In this document: positions 54,996 to 62,672 of the stretch, piece by piece | How the letters are laid out: each line of letters opens with the position of its first letter | How positions within the stretch are numbered: the first letter of the stretch is position 1 | Origin: Rhodomicrobium vannielii ATCC 17100 | GTDB lineage: Bacteria > Pseudomonadota > Alphaproteobacteria > Rhizobiales > Rhodomicrobiaceae | NCBI RefSeq assembly: GCF_000166055.1 | Contig: NC_014664.1 | Coordinates: 1,680,001 to 1,744,000 of the forward strand | Direction of reading: 5' to 3' | Length of the DNA: 64,000 nt | The notes under the pieces: generated by a model | What the model saw: only the letters and a program-made list of their open reading frames with translations | What the model was told of the DNA's origin: nothing | Database searches by the model: none | Made by a program: the position numbers and the translations under genes

Positions 54996-55648
54996 CAGGA
55001 AGCCTCGCGGGTGAGGAGGCGTGTCGGTGTCAGCACCATGTCGAGCGGCTGATCCAGCGGTTCGGCGGGAATGGCGGGAAACTCCTGTTCATCGAATGCG
55101 ACGCCAACCGCCAGCACGCGCCGTTCAGCGCGCATCGTGCTCAGCGCCACGTCGTAAAAGCCTGCGCCGTAGCCGAGGCGATTGCCGCGCGCGTCGAAGG
55201 CGAGAAGCGGTACGAAGAGGACAGACGGATGCAGTTCCTCGGCCGTTTCGGGCGGTTCCAGCATTCCGAGCTTTCGGCGTTCCAGGGGTGCGCCGGCCGT
55301 CCAGGCGTGAAAGGTAAGCCGCCGCTCCGGGTGCGAGCGCGGCAGCGCGACAGGATAGCGCTTCGCCTGAAGGGCGGCGAGGAGCGGCACCACGTCGAGT
55401 TCGTAACGGAAAGGATGATAACCGGCGATTATTTGCTCGCCATCGAGGTTTGCGGCAAGGCGCAACCCGGCCTCGGCGACGGCTTTAGCCGCGCTTTCGC
55501 CCGCCCGCGTCCACGCCTCGGAGCGGCGCGCGGAGGCCTCTTCACGGAGCCGGACTTTGAGCCCAGATACCGCGTCGAGGTCGTGAGTCGCTTCTGTCAG
55601 CACGAAAACCGGTCTTGAATAATGGAGCCGCGAAGGCCGTCGGGGCAT
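54995..55648 (-). CDS. ygfA: 5-formyltetrahydrofolate cyclo-ligase
   Basis: A 217-residue enzyme returning 5-formyl-THF to the folate pool with ATP. LRLREEASARRSEAW-like basic N-terminal helix, VLFVPLLAFDARGNRLGYGAG and FYDVALSTMR are the substrate and nucleotide regions. The N terminus is uncertain: the first 15 residues overlap the likely 6S RNA end, and a GTG at 55603 is a possible start. The zapA/6S RNA/ygfA neighbourhood is conserved with E. coli. Confidence 0.9.
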   Translation of the reverse strand: MPRRPSRLHYSRPVFVLTEATHDLDAVSGLKVRLREEASARRSEAWTRAGESAAKAVAEAGLRLAANLDGEQIIAGYHPFRYELDVVPLLAALQAKRYPVALPRSHPERRLTFHAWTAGAPLERRKLGMLEPPETAEELHPSVLFVPLLAFDARGNRLGYGAGFYDVALSTMRAERRVLAVGVAFDEQEFPAIPAEPLDQPLDMVLTPTRLLTREAS

Positions 55649-55649
55649 T

Positions 55650-55780
55650 TCGATCCCCTGGGTCCCTGGCTAGCAGGTGGGTGCCGAGTATCCGAGGCCA
55701 GGGCCTCAGTCAGGGTCAGCTCCCTTAAGGATCTTATAGGGCCCGGGTATTCAGTGAGCCCCTAACGCACCCCGCAGCTA
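55650..55780 (-). ncRNA. ssrS: Probable 6S RNA
   Basis: About 130 non-coding bases directly upstream of ygfA on its strand, dense in self-complementary GC-rich segments; for example GGGTGC near the 5' end pairs with GCACCC near the 3' end, and CCGGGCC with GGCCCTGG inside. 6S RNA precedes ygfA, with zapA on the other side, in E. coli and many proteobacteria, and the same genes are here. The call rests on synteny and foldability; I have not aligned it to the family. Ends are approximate. Confidence 0.6.
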
Positions 55781-55990
55781 TCAAGATATAAATGACGCAG
55801 CGGAAAATGCTAGCCCCGGCGTCGGTCAAAAGCTAAAAAACGGAGCGTATTTGCGCAATTCGCGTGGCGCGCGCTTTTAATGACGCGTTGGACGCTCCAC
55901 GCTTCTGCTGGCGATCAGCGCATCCGCGTTCGTTTGGATGCGTGTCTGTCCTGTTCCGGCTCAACGTCCGCAATTCGAGAAGGATCCGCA
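55781..55990. other. Control region between 6S RNA and doxX
   Basis: About 210 bases for two outward promoters. On the minus strand TTGACC and, further on, TTTATATC are candidate elements for the 6S promoter, but their spacing is poor. No gene seen. Confidence 0.35.
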
Positions 55991-56380
55991 ATGACGAGCA
56001 TCAATTATATGGCTGCCATCGGCCGCATCATGATGGCGCTGATATTTATTGCCTATGGGTTTTTCCATCTGCTGACGAAGGACGAAACGATTGCGCGGTT
56101 TGCGTCCATCAACATGATCGAGCCGACGATCGTCTATTACGTCGCGACATCGATTGAAATCTTCGGCGGCATCTTCCTTGCGTTGGGCCTCGGCACCCGC
56201 TACGCCGCGCTCATCCTTGCCTTCTACACGCTCGCGGCCGCGATCGGGTTCCACAGCAACCTCGGCGACTCCAACCAGCTCCAGCACTTCATGAAGAACG
56301 TCGCACTCGCGGGCGGTCTCATTCAGGTGTTCGCCTTCGGTTCCGGCGGGTTGGCGCTGACGCATCGGCGCCCGAGATAG
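55991..56380 (+). CDS. DoxX family membrane protein
   Basis: A 129-residue protein with four membrane helices, at about 6-26, 47-68, 70-90 and 100-120. ALIFIAYGFFHLL and SIEIFGGIFLALGLGTRYAALILAFYTL match the DoxX/SURF4 family. Function unclear; relatives are linked to oxidative stress or sulfur oxidation. The ATG at 55991 has AAGGAT upstream. It is inserted on the opposite strand between 6S RNA and zapA and is convergent with zapA. Confidence 0.85.
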   Translation: MTSINYMAAIGRIMMALIFIAYGFFHLLTKDETIARFASINMIEPTIVYYVATSIEIFGGIFLALGLGTRYAALILAFYTLAAAIGFHSNLGDSNQLQHFMKNVALAGGLIQVFAFGSGGLALTHRRPR

Positions 56381-56402
56381 GGGCGCGGCCGCCGCGAAGA
56401 CG

Positions 56403-56756
56403 TTACGAGCCGTTCGAGATCCGCGGCAACGGTTCAACCCTTGCAGCCGCGGCTTCGAGCGCCCTCGACAGGTCGCGCTGCATCGCCTGCGCGCCGCCTT
56501 CGATGACGTGATAGGCTCGGCCGTCCACCAACTGACGCGCGCGCTGCAATTCGGCCTGCGCGTCGGAAAGCTGATCGGCCAGCACCAGCGCCGCCATGAG
56601 AAAAAGGCGGTCGTCCTGCGTGGCTTTCGCGTTGCCTTTGAGCTTCGAGATCAGCGAATCGATTTCTCCGGCCAACTCCTGAACGCGGGGTTCTTCCCCG
56701 TCACGGCAGGCCAACCTGAAGCTTCGACCGTTCACGACAACTGAGACCTGGGCCAT
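56403..56756 (-). CDS. zapA: Cell division protein ZapA
   Basis: A 117-residue FtsZ-bundling protein. The N-terminal globular part has VVVNGRSFRLACRDGEEPRV and LAGEIDSLISKLKG, followed by LFLMAALVLADQLSDAQAEL and a coiled-coil C-terminal half for tetramers. It lies in the conserved zapA-6S-ygfA region. Confidence 0.93.
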   Translation of the reverse strand: MAQVSVVVNGRSFRLACRDGEEPRVQELAGEIDSLISKLKGNAKATQDDRLFLMAALVLADQLSDAQAELQRARQLVDGRAYHVIEGGAQAMQRDLSRALEAAAARVEPLPRISNGS

Positions 56757-57198
56757 CGACGCCCTCCTTCGTTACATCACGCTCAAAAGCCCGACTTTGC
56801 CGCATCGGCCCTGGAGCATTTGCGGTTAAGGAACACATGCCGGCGAGGGTTAACGCATCGTACCTGATCAGCGTTCATTATGAGCTAAAGGTCGTGAACA
56901 ATCCGTAAATGCGATTTAACCATCTGATTGCGCAGCGTCGTGCGGCCGAACCATTGCATCGGAATATCCGATCCATCTTGCACCAGACTTGAAGCGGTGG
57001 CGACGCCAGGTTAACGCTCCGCGAGCTCCGGCGATTGACCGCGCGGAAGTGTTCGTCTAATTCTTCCGCCATGAACGAGGATCGTTTCACGCCCGACATC
57101 AAACCGCGTTAAAGCTTTTTCCGCGTACCATCCAATCGCGAAAAGCTCTCGGCTCGCCGGTCACGTATTCTCTCAACTCGTTCGAAAGCTTCAGCCCG
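56757..57198. other. Intergenic region upstream of zapA and the MFS gene
   Basis: About 440 AT-richer bases with promoters for both divergent genes. It contains several GTTAA/TTAAC sequences, including TTAACCAT at 56916-56923, a CtrA-like half-site wording, which would fit a division gene, but no exact TTAA-N7-TTAA. No gene is visible. Confidence 0.35.
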
Positions 57199-58368
57199 AT
57201 GAAAGCCCTTGCCCGCGCTCAAGCCGCCCGCCTCGGCTGCGCCTATTTCTTTCTCGTCAACGGCCTCGCCTATGGCAGCGTCGTCGCGCGCATGCCCGCG
57301 CTCAAGATGCAGACGGGCGTGAACGACGCGCAACTCGGTCAGGCGATCTTCTGCCTCGGCATCGGCGGACTGTGCGCCTTTCCGGTCGCGGGCGTCCTTC
57401 AGGCGCGCATCGGCTCGAAGATGCTCGTCGGAGTTGGAACCGCTCTCATGCTCGCGACATGGCCGCTGATCGGGCTCGCCGGCGAATGGTGGCAACTCGC
57501 CGCCTCGTTCTTCGTGCTCGGATACGCTTGCGGCACGCTGGAGGTGGGCGGCGGCGTGCAGGCCGTCATGGTGGAGCGCGCGCTAGGCCGCCCGGCGATG
57601 TCCGGCTTCTTCGCGCTGTTCAGCACGGGAGGCCTTGCGGGCGCGCTCATTTCCGCCGCCGCGAGTGACATCCCGCCTGCCGCTCAGTATGCGGCGCTCG
57701 CGGCCGTTTTCCTCGCGCTGCTGCCCTTCGCCATGCGCCCTCTCCTTGCCGACGCCGAAACCGAAAGCGGGGAGAAAGGCGGCCTCAGGCTACCGCCGCT
57801 GCCGATCCTCGGTCTCGCGCTTCTCTGCCTGTGCGCGTTCCTCTCGGAAGGCGCGATCTCCGACTGGGGCGCGCTCCTTATGAAGGCCGCCCATGGAAGC
57901 ACCGACTCCGTCGCCGCCCTCGCCTTCGCAGCGTTCTCGGCGACGATGATCGTCGGGAGACTCGCGGGCGATGGCCTGCGCGCCCGCTATGAAATGACTG
58001 CGCTCGTGCGCACCCTCGCGGCCGTCGCTACCGTCGGCATGGCTGTGGCGTTGCTCGCACCCCATCCCGCCCTTGCCATCGGCGGGTTCGCGCTCGCGGG
58101 GCTGGGGCTGTCGGTGATCGCACCGGCGCTTTTCAGCGCGGCGGGCAATCATCCGGGCGTCGATCCGGGCATCGCGGTGGCTTCGATCTCGACGCTCGGC
58201 TATGGCGGGCTGCTGCTCGGGCCGTCGGTGATCGGCTTCCTCGCGCATGGCATCGGGATACCGGCGGCGATGCTCCTTATCGTGGCGATGTGCGCGGCGA
58301 TTGCTGTCTTCGCGGGTGGGTTGAAGCGGAGCGTGCCATCCGCCTACGGCGCTCGCCCCGCCGAATGA
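57199..58368 (+). CDS. MFS transporter (sugar/drug type)
   Basis: A 389-residue transporter with about 12 membrane helices and little outside the membrane. FFLVNGLAYGSVVARMPALK, FSTGGLAGALISAAASD and ISDWGALLMKAAHG resemble the YbjJ-like/putative-fucose group of MFS exporters. No substrate can be assigned. Monocistronic; a hairpin separates it from the convergent alcohol dehydrogenase. Confidence 0.83.
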   Translation: MKALARAQAARLGCAYFFLVNGLAYGSVVARMPALKMQTGVNDAQLGQAIFCLGIGGLCAFPVAGVLQARIGSKMLVGVGTALMLATWPLIGLAGEWWQLAASFFVLGYACGTLEVGGGVQAVMVERALGRPAMSGFFALFSTGGLAGALISAAASDIPPAAQYAALAAVFLALLPFAMRPLLADAETESGEKGGLRLPPLPILGLALLCLCAFLSEGAISDWGALLMKAAHGSTDSVAALAFAAFSATMIVGRLAGDGLRARYEMTALVRTLAAVATVGMAVALLAPHPALAIGGFALAGLGLSVIAPALFSAAGNHPGVDPGIAVASISTLGYGGLLLGPSVIGFLAHGIGIPAAMLLIVAMCAAIAVFAGGLKRSVPSAYGARPAE

Positions 58369-58372
58369 AAAA

Positions 58373-58394
58373 GCCGGGTCGACGCCCGGCCTTT
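58373..58394. terminator. Convergent hairpin
   Basis: GCCGGG and CCCGGC form a 6-base stem around TCGACG, with A5 on the left and CTTT on the right, between convergent genes. Confidence 0.5.
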
Positions 58395-58400
58395 CCAAAC

Positions 58401-59465
58401 TCACGCCGCCTGCTTCAACGTCTCCATATCGATGACGAAGCGATACTTGACGTCGCTCTTCAGCATGCGATCGAAGGCGGCGTCGATGTCTTGCATCGAG
58501 ATCATCTCGATGTCGGCGACGATGCCGTGATCGGCGCAAAAATCGAGCATCTCCTGCGTCTCGCGAATGCCGCCGATGAGCGAGCCAGCAATGGCGCGGC
58601 GGCTGAAAATCAGGTTCGCCACGTTCGGCGAAGGGTGCGGCTCGGACGGCACGCCGACGAGCGTCATGGTGCCATCGCGCTTCAACAGCGACGTGAACGC
58701 ATCGAGGTTGTGCGACGCGGCGACGGTGTTGAGGATGAAATCGAACGTGCCCGCGTGCGCCGCCATCTCGGCCGCGTCCTTTGAGACGACCACCTCGTCG
58801 GCGCCGAGCGCCAGCGCCGCCTCGCGCTTCGAGGGCGACGTTGTGAAGGCCACGACATGCGCGCCCATCGCGTGCGCGAGCTTGATGCCCATGTGGCCGA
58901 GGCCGCCAATACCGACGATGCCGACCTTTTCGCCCGGCATGATGCCCCAGTGGCGCAACGGCGAATAGGTGGTGATGCCCGCGCAAAGCAGCGGCGCCAC
59001 GGCGGCGAGGTCGGCTTCCTTGTGGCGGATCTTCAGCACGAAGCTGTCCTTGACCACGATGGACCCTGAATAGCCCCCGAAAGTGTTTTCGCCACCACCC
59101 TTCATAGCGCCGTTATAGGTCTGGATGAAGCCGTGCTCGCCTTCGCAATACTGCTCCTCGCCCTCCTCGCAGGAAGGACACTCGCCGCAACTATCGACCA
59201 TGCAGCCGACGCCGACGATGTCGCCCGGCTTGAAGGCGGTCACTTCATCGCCGACAGCGGTCACTCGACCGACGATCTCGTGGCCCGGCACCATCGGGAA
59301 GCGCATGCCCGGCCACTCGCCGCGCGCGGCGTGCAGGTCGGAATGGCAGACGCCGCAATAGAGGATGTCGATCGCGACGTCGTCCGCGCCGGGTTCGCGG
59401 CGGTCGAGGGAAAACGGCGCGAGAGGCGAGGACGAGGCGTGCGCCGCATAAGCTTTGGTTTGCAT
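58401..59465 (-). CDS. Zinc-dependent NAD(P) alcohol dehydrogenase (CAD/YahK-like)
   Basis: A 354-residue medium-chain alcohol dehydrogenase that probably reduces aldehydes. Catalytic zinc ligands are in CGVCHSDLH, PGHEIVGRV and, later, LLCAGITTYSPL; structural zinc cysteines are in GECPSCEEGEEQYCEG. The cofactor motif is GIVGIGGLGHMGIKLA. The pattern matches cinnamyl-alcohol-type enzymes such as YahK. The ATG at 59465 has GGAGA seven bases upstream; an ATG eight codons earlier does not. Confidence 0.92.
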   Translation of the reverse strand: MQTKAYAAHASSSPLAPFSLDRREPGADDVAIDILYCGVCHSDLHAARGEWPGMRFPMVPGHEIVGRVTAVGDEVTAFKPGDIVGVGCMVDSCGECPSCEEGEEQYCEGEHGFIQTYNGAMKGGGENTFGGYSGSIVVKDSFVLKIRHKEADLAAVAPLLCAGITTYSPLRHWGIMPGEKVGIVGIGGLGHMGIKLAHAMGAHVVAFTTSPSKREAALALGADEVVVSKDAAEMAAHAGTFDFILNTVAASHNLDAFTSLLKRDGTMTLVGVPSEPHPSPNVANLIFSRRAIAGSLIGGIRETQEMLDFCADHGIVADIEMISMQDIDAAFDRMLKSDVKYRFVIDMETLKQAA

Positions 59466-59532
59466 TGGACTATCTCCGTTCAGAGGCAAACACCGATGCA
59501 GGCAATTTAGTGCGCGTTGCGGCTCTCGCCTA

Positions 59533-59799
59533 TCACATGCAGGTGTATTCGAGATCTTCCAGTTGCGCGAGAAGCTCGTCGTCTTCGATCAACTCCTTGA
59601 GCGTCGGCAGGTAGTTATGCAGCACGCGCAAATCGTCGTAGCCCTTCGCATTGAATTCGGCGCGCTTCTGCTGGAAGTAGGCCCAGAACGGATTTTCCGC
59701 CGCCTGAATATAGGGCTGCAACGCGTCCATCATCTGCCCGGCGCGCGCATTGCAATCGATGTTCTTGAAACTCACGTAGCGGTCGATCTGCTCTGACAT
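59533..59799 (-). CDS. cowN: N2-fixation sustaining protein CowN
   Basis: An 88-residue cytoplasmic protein that lets Mo-nitrogenase keep working in the presence of carbon monoxide. [31 protein letters not shown] and [20 protein letters not shown] give the family pattern over the full length, ending in the usual acidic LEDLEYTCM. The start at 59799 (MSEQIDRYV) matches family N termini; an in-frame ATG at 59940 would add 47 atypical residues. No nif genes are in the window. A perfect CooA-type site lies upstream. Confidence 0.92.
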   Translation of the reverse strand: MSEQIDRYVSFKNIDCNARAGQMMDALQPYIQAAENPFWAYFQQKRAEFNAKGYDDLRVLHNYLPTLKELIEDDELLAQLEDLEYTCM

Positions 59800-59949
59800 C
59801 TGGTCCTGTTTCCTGCCTGATACTGCGCGCGAAGCGTTGCGGCAGAACACCGATCCTGCCTGAAAAAAGTGCGCCGAACCCGCCAAGCGGACAGCGGGCG
59901 CGCCACCGGCCACAATCCAGGTAATCCCATCGAAGGGCATCGGCTTCTT

Positions 59950-59955
59950 ATCTTA
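59950..59955 (-). promoter_or_regulatory. Candidate -10 of the cowN promoter
   Basis: On the minus strand TAAGAT. A transcript starting about seven bases downstream (about 59943) would place the centre of the CO-box about 41.5 bases upstream, the class II activator position used by CRP-family proteins. The leader to cowN would be about 140 bases. Confidence 0.5.
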
Positions 59956-59976
59956 CAACAACCGAAATCGAAAGAA

Positions 59977-59992
59977 TGTCGTGCACACGACA
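59977..59992. promoter_or_regulatory. CooA-type CO-response box
   Basis: TGTCGTGCACACGACA is a perfect 16-base palindrome that fits TGTCG-N6-CGACA, the site of the CO-sensing CRP-family activator CooA. It lies upstream of cowN, a gene reported to be CooA-controlled in Rhodospirillum rubrum. It also fits the NifA pattern TGT-N10-ACA, but the extended arms favour CooA. The divergent small membrane gene could share it. Confidence 0.72.
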
Positions 59993-60108
59993 TTTCGCGG
60001 CCTTTTCTCCGACGGCTCCGTCGCCCGGCGTGCAGGACAGCTACACCGAAACGCGGGGTTGATTGCTCGCACTCTCGCATTACACTATAGGTTGTATAGA
60101 GGTTTGTA

Positions 60109-60279
60109 ATGCGTACCCTTGCCATCTTGTCCGTCCTGCAAAGTATGACGACAGGCGCCTATATCGCGTCGTGCGTGGAAGCGCGCGTGTCAGCGGTCGA
60201 GTGGGTCTTCGCGATCAGCCTTGCGATCATGAGCGCGGTCTTCGCCTGCTACGTGGCCGTCGAGCGCGACCGGCGCTGA
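60109..60279 (+). CDS. Putative small membrane protein
   Basis: A 56-residue frame with AGAGG seven bases before the ATG and AT-rich promoter-like sequence upstream. It has a hydrophobic N-terminal half and a clear membrane helix at about 31-51 (EWVFAISLAIMSAVFACYVAV), ending in charged DRR. No family recognised. Its 3' half overlaps, antisense, the poorly conserved C-terminal tail of the glycosylase gene, so one of the two ends may be wrong. Divergent from cowN across the CO-box. Confidence 0.5.
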   Translation: MRTLAILSVLQSMTTGAYIASCVEARVSAVEWVFAISLAIMSAVFACYVAVERDRR

Positions 60280-60906
60280 ACGAGCGTTGCGGCGTGCCCT
60301 CCCCTGCCCGTTGAGCGCGGCCGGACCGCTGACGAACCGGCTGCCTTTCAGATAGAATCGGAGCGGAAGATGCGCGTCGCGCGTGATGCCGATGCGCGTG
60401 CTCATCCCGATGTCGCCGCCCGCCGCGCCGTCCGAGCCGAGCCACAGCGGACCGCGCGCGCAAAGATCGGCGCCGTCGTGGCTGCGGTCGATGGCCAGCG
60501 CGCTGGCGAGCCGCCCCGGCCCCCGCAGGAGATCGCGCGTCGGCACCTCGCCCCGATGGCGCATCATCGCGTCAAGCCCCGTGACCGGCTCCGCCGCCCG
60601 AATGAGCACCGCCTCGCCGATGCCAATGGCCGCGTTCGTCACGTTCAGCATCCAGCACACGCCATAGGCGCGATACACATAGGCGTGGCCCGGCGGACCG
60701 AACATCGTACGATTGCGCGGCGTCGGCCCACGAAAGGCATGGCACGCGGCGTCATCGGCAAGGTAAGCCTCGGTTTCGACGATGCGCGCCACGGCGAACC
60801 CGTCGGGAAGCGCGCGCAGCACGAGCTTGCCGATGAGAAAGCGTGCGAGGTCCGCCGTGCTTGCGGGAAGCTCGTCGCGGGAAAGCGGGCGTGCGAACTC
60901 ATGCAT
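60190..60906 (-). CDS. mpg: 3-methyladenine DNA glycosylase (AAG/MPG type)
   Basis: A 238-residue base-excision repair enzyme removing alkylated purines. VETEAYLADDAACHAF carries the catalytic Glu, RNRTMFGPPGHAYVYRAYG the intercalating Tyr region, and LLRGPGRLASALAID a conserved loop. The family usually ends near residue 200 (YLKGSRFVSGPAALN); the last 35 or so residues are Arg/Asp-rich and atypical, suggesting a lost stop codon or drift there. Confidence 0.92.
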   Translation of the reverse strand: MHEFARPLSRDELPASTADLARFLIGKLVLRALPDGFAVARIVETEAYLADDAACHAFRGPTPRNRTMFGPPGHAYVYRAYGVCWMLNVTNAAIGIGEAVLIRAAEPVTGLDAMMRHRGEVPTRDLLRGPGRLASALAIDRSHDGADLCARGPLWLGSDGAAGGDIGMSTRIGITRDAHLPLRFYLKGSRFVSGPAALNGQGRARRNARSAPVALDGHVAGEDRAHDRKADREDPLDR

Positions 60907-61067
60907 GCCGCCACCATAGAAAAGTGCGCAGTGGCCGCCAAGCCTTCCGCGCTTCGGGCCTCGACCGACTTCATGGCCAATGGCGTGACGCGATCGCTCG
61001 CACGATGTTGCGCAAGTCAGGGCCGACGCCTATGACAAAGGCTCGGTTTGGCGTCACGGAGGAACAC

Positions 61068-61514
61068 ATGACGGGCACGGCACAGCAGGGGCTTTATTTC
61101 GAGGATCTGTCGGTCGGGCAGGAGGGCAGCCTCACCAGCACGGTGAAGGACGAGCACATCACCGGTTTCGCCGAGATTTCCGGCGACACGAACCCCGTCC
61201 ATCTCGACGAGGCGTTCGCCGCGACGACGCCATTCAAGCAGCGCATCGCACACGGCATGCTGTCGGCGGCCTATATCTCCGCCGTGTTCGGCACGAAACT
61301 GCCCGGCCCCGGCTGCATTTACATCTCGCAGACGCTGAATTTCAAAGGCCCCGTCCATATCGGTGACGAAGTTGTCACCACGGTGCGGGTTACGGACTTG
61401 ATCACGGAAAAGAGACGGGCAATCTTCCACTGTGAGTGCAAAGTGGGTGGGAAAACGGTTGTCGTCGGCGAGGCCGTTATCATGGTTCCGTCGCGCGAAC
61501 CGAAGCAGAAGTAG
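61068..61514 (+). CDS. MaoC-type (R)-specific enoyl-CoA hydratase
   Basis: A 148-residue hot-dog-fold hydratase, PhaJ-like, adding water to enoyl-CoA. The catalytic loop is FAEISGDTNPVHLDEAFA with its Asp and His, and RIAHGMLSAAYISAVFGTKLPG is the next signature. The ATG at 61068 is chosen for GGAGG six bases upstream; an ATG at 61032 is also in frame. It may feed polyhydroxyalkanoate synthesis, but no pha genes are near. Confidence 0.9.
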   Translation: MTGTAQQGLYFEDLSVGQEGSLTSTVKDEHITGFAEISGDTNPVHLDEAFAATTPFKQRIAHGMLSAAYISAVFGTKLPGPGCIYISQTLNFKGPVHIGDEVVTTVRVTDLITEKRRAIFHCECKVGGKTVVVGEAVIMVPSREPKQK

Positions 61515-61600
61515 CGCAACCCCTTCTCGCGAAGAACGCGTTAACAGGACTGAACCTTTTCGCGGGGCATGACTTCGCGAAAAGCTCTGAGTGAGGTGGA

Positions 61601-62566
61601 ATGGACGTTGTCCACGGGTGGCATGAAGTTCCGGACTCCGCGAAAGGTGCATCGCTCGCGATCGGCACCTTCGACGGGGTCCATCGCGGCCACCGCGCCG
61701 TGCTCCACGCCGCGCAGGAGAAGGCTCAGGACGGCCGTCTGCCGATGGGGGCGATGGTCTTCGAGCCGTACCCGCGCAAATTCTTTCAACCGCAGAAGAC
61801 GCTGTTCCGGCTGACGACGCTTCAGCGCAAGCTCGACCTGCTGGCCGCCTATGGCTGCGGCTTCACGGCGGTGATCCCGTTCGACGCGGACCTTGCGGGG
61901 CTCCCGGCGGATGCTTTCGTCGAGCAAATCCTCGTCGACGCCTTCGCCATCAAGCACGCAAGCGTTGGCTACAACTTTTTCTTCGGCAAGGGCCGCAGCG
62001 GCAACCCGGACGTGCTTGCCGCGCTCGGGCGACAACATGGATTTGGGGTGACGGTCGTGTCGGCACAGGGTTACGCAGGCGACGTGTTTTCATCGACGCG
62101 CATCCGGGAATTGCTCGCGGAGGGCGATGTTGCGGCGGCGGCCGAAATGCTCGGCTCATGGTGGCGCATCGCCGGACCGGTCGAGGGCGGAGCCGGGCGC
62201 GGCAAGGTGCTGGGCTACCCGACAGCGAATATTCGCCTCGAAGACGGCGTGTCGCTGAAGCACGGCATTTACGCGGTCAACGCCTATGTGGACGGCCGCA
62301 AGGTGCAGGGCGCATCCTATCTCGGCACGCGGCCGACTTTCGACGCCGGACAGCCGCTGCTTGAAACCTTCCTCTTCGATTTCGACGGCGATCTCTACGG
62401 CAAGACCATCGAAATCGAGTTCATCGCCTACATCCGCGACGACGCCAAGTTCAAATCGGCCGAGGCGCTGGCGCAGCAGATGGCCACCGACGTGGCGAAG
62501 GCGAAGGAAATCCTCGGCCGCGCGGGCGGATCATCGCCGTCGGCGGAGGGGAGCGACGGCGCTTGA
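61601..62566 (+). CDS. ribF: Bifunctional riboflavin kinase/FAD synthetase
   Basis: A 321-residue enzyme making FMN and FAD. The N-terminal FAD synthetase domain (about 20-185) has IGTFDGVHRGHRAVL (HxGH-type nucleotide motif) and FSSTRIRELLAEG; the C-terminal riboflavin kinase domain (about 190-310) has GRGKVLGYPTANI, GIYAVNAYVDG and LETFLFDFDGDLYG. The gene starts 86 bases after the MaoC gene; no FMN riboswitch fits in that gap. Confidence 0.95.
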   Translation: MDVVHGWHEVPDSAKGASLAIGTFDGVHRGHRAVLHAAQEKAQDGRLPMGAMVFEPYPRKFFQPQKTLFRLTTLQRKLDLLAAYGCGFTAVIPFDADLAGLPADAFVEQILVDAFAIKHASVGYNFFFGKGRSGNPDVLAALGRQHGFGVTVVSAQGYAGDVFSSTRIRELLAEGDVAAAAEMLGSWWRIAGPVEGGAGRGKVLGYPTANIRLEDGVSLKHGIYAVNAYVDGRKVQGASYLGTRPTFDAGQPLLETFLFDFDGDLYGKTIEIEFIAYIRDDAKFKSAEALAQQMATDVAKAKEILGRAGGSSPSAEGSDGA

Positions 62567-62672
62567 GCCGGGCGCTGCGACGTGGTTCGTCGGCGCATCC
62601 ATCCTGAACGCCGCATCTCCCAATCCTGCTAAAAGCCACCCAAGTTGAACGCCGCGCCCGCCAGCGCTGCGA

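Noticed and set aside
59871-59886. Sigma54 (-24/-12) promoter for cowN.
   Set aside because: The GG-N10-GC spacing exists, but the TTGC part is absent and the region is GC-rich, where such spacing is common by chance. Kept only as the alternative to the CooA model.
61515-61600. FMN riboswitch before ribF.
   Set aside because: The gap is only 86 bases and lacks the conserved riboswitch core.
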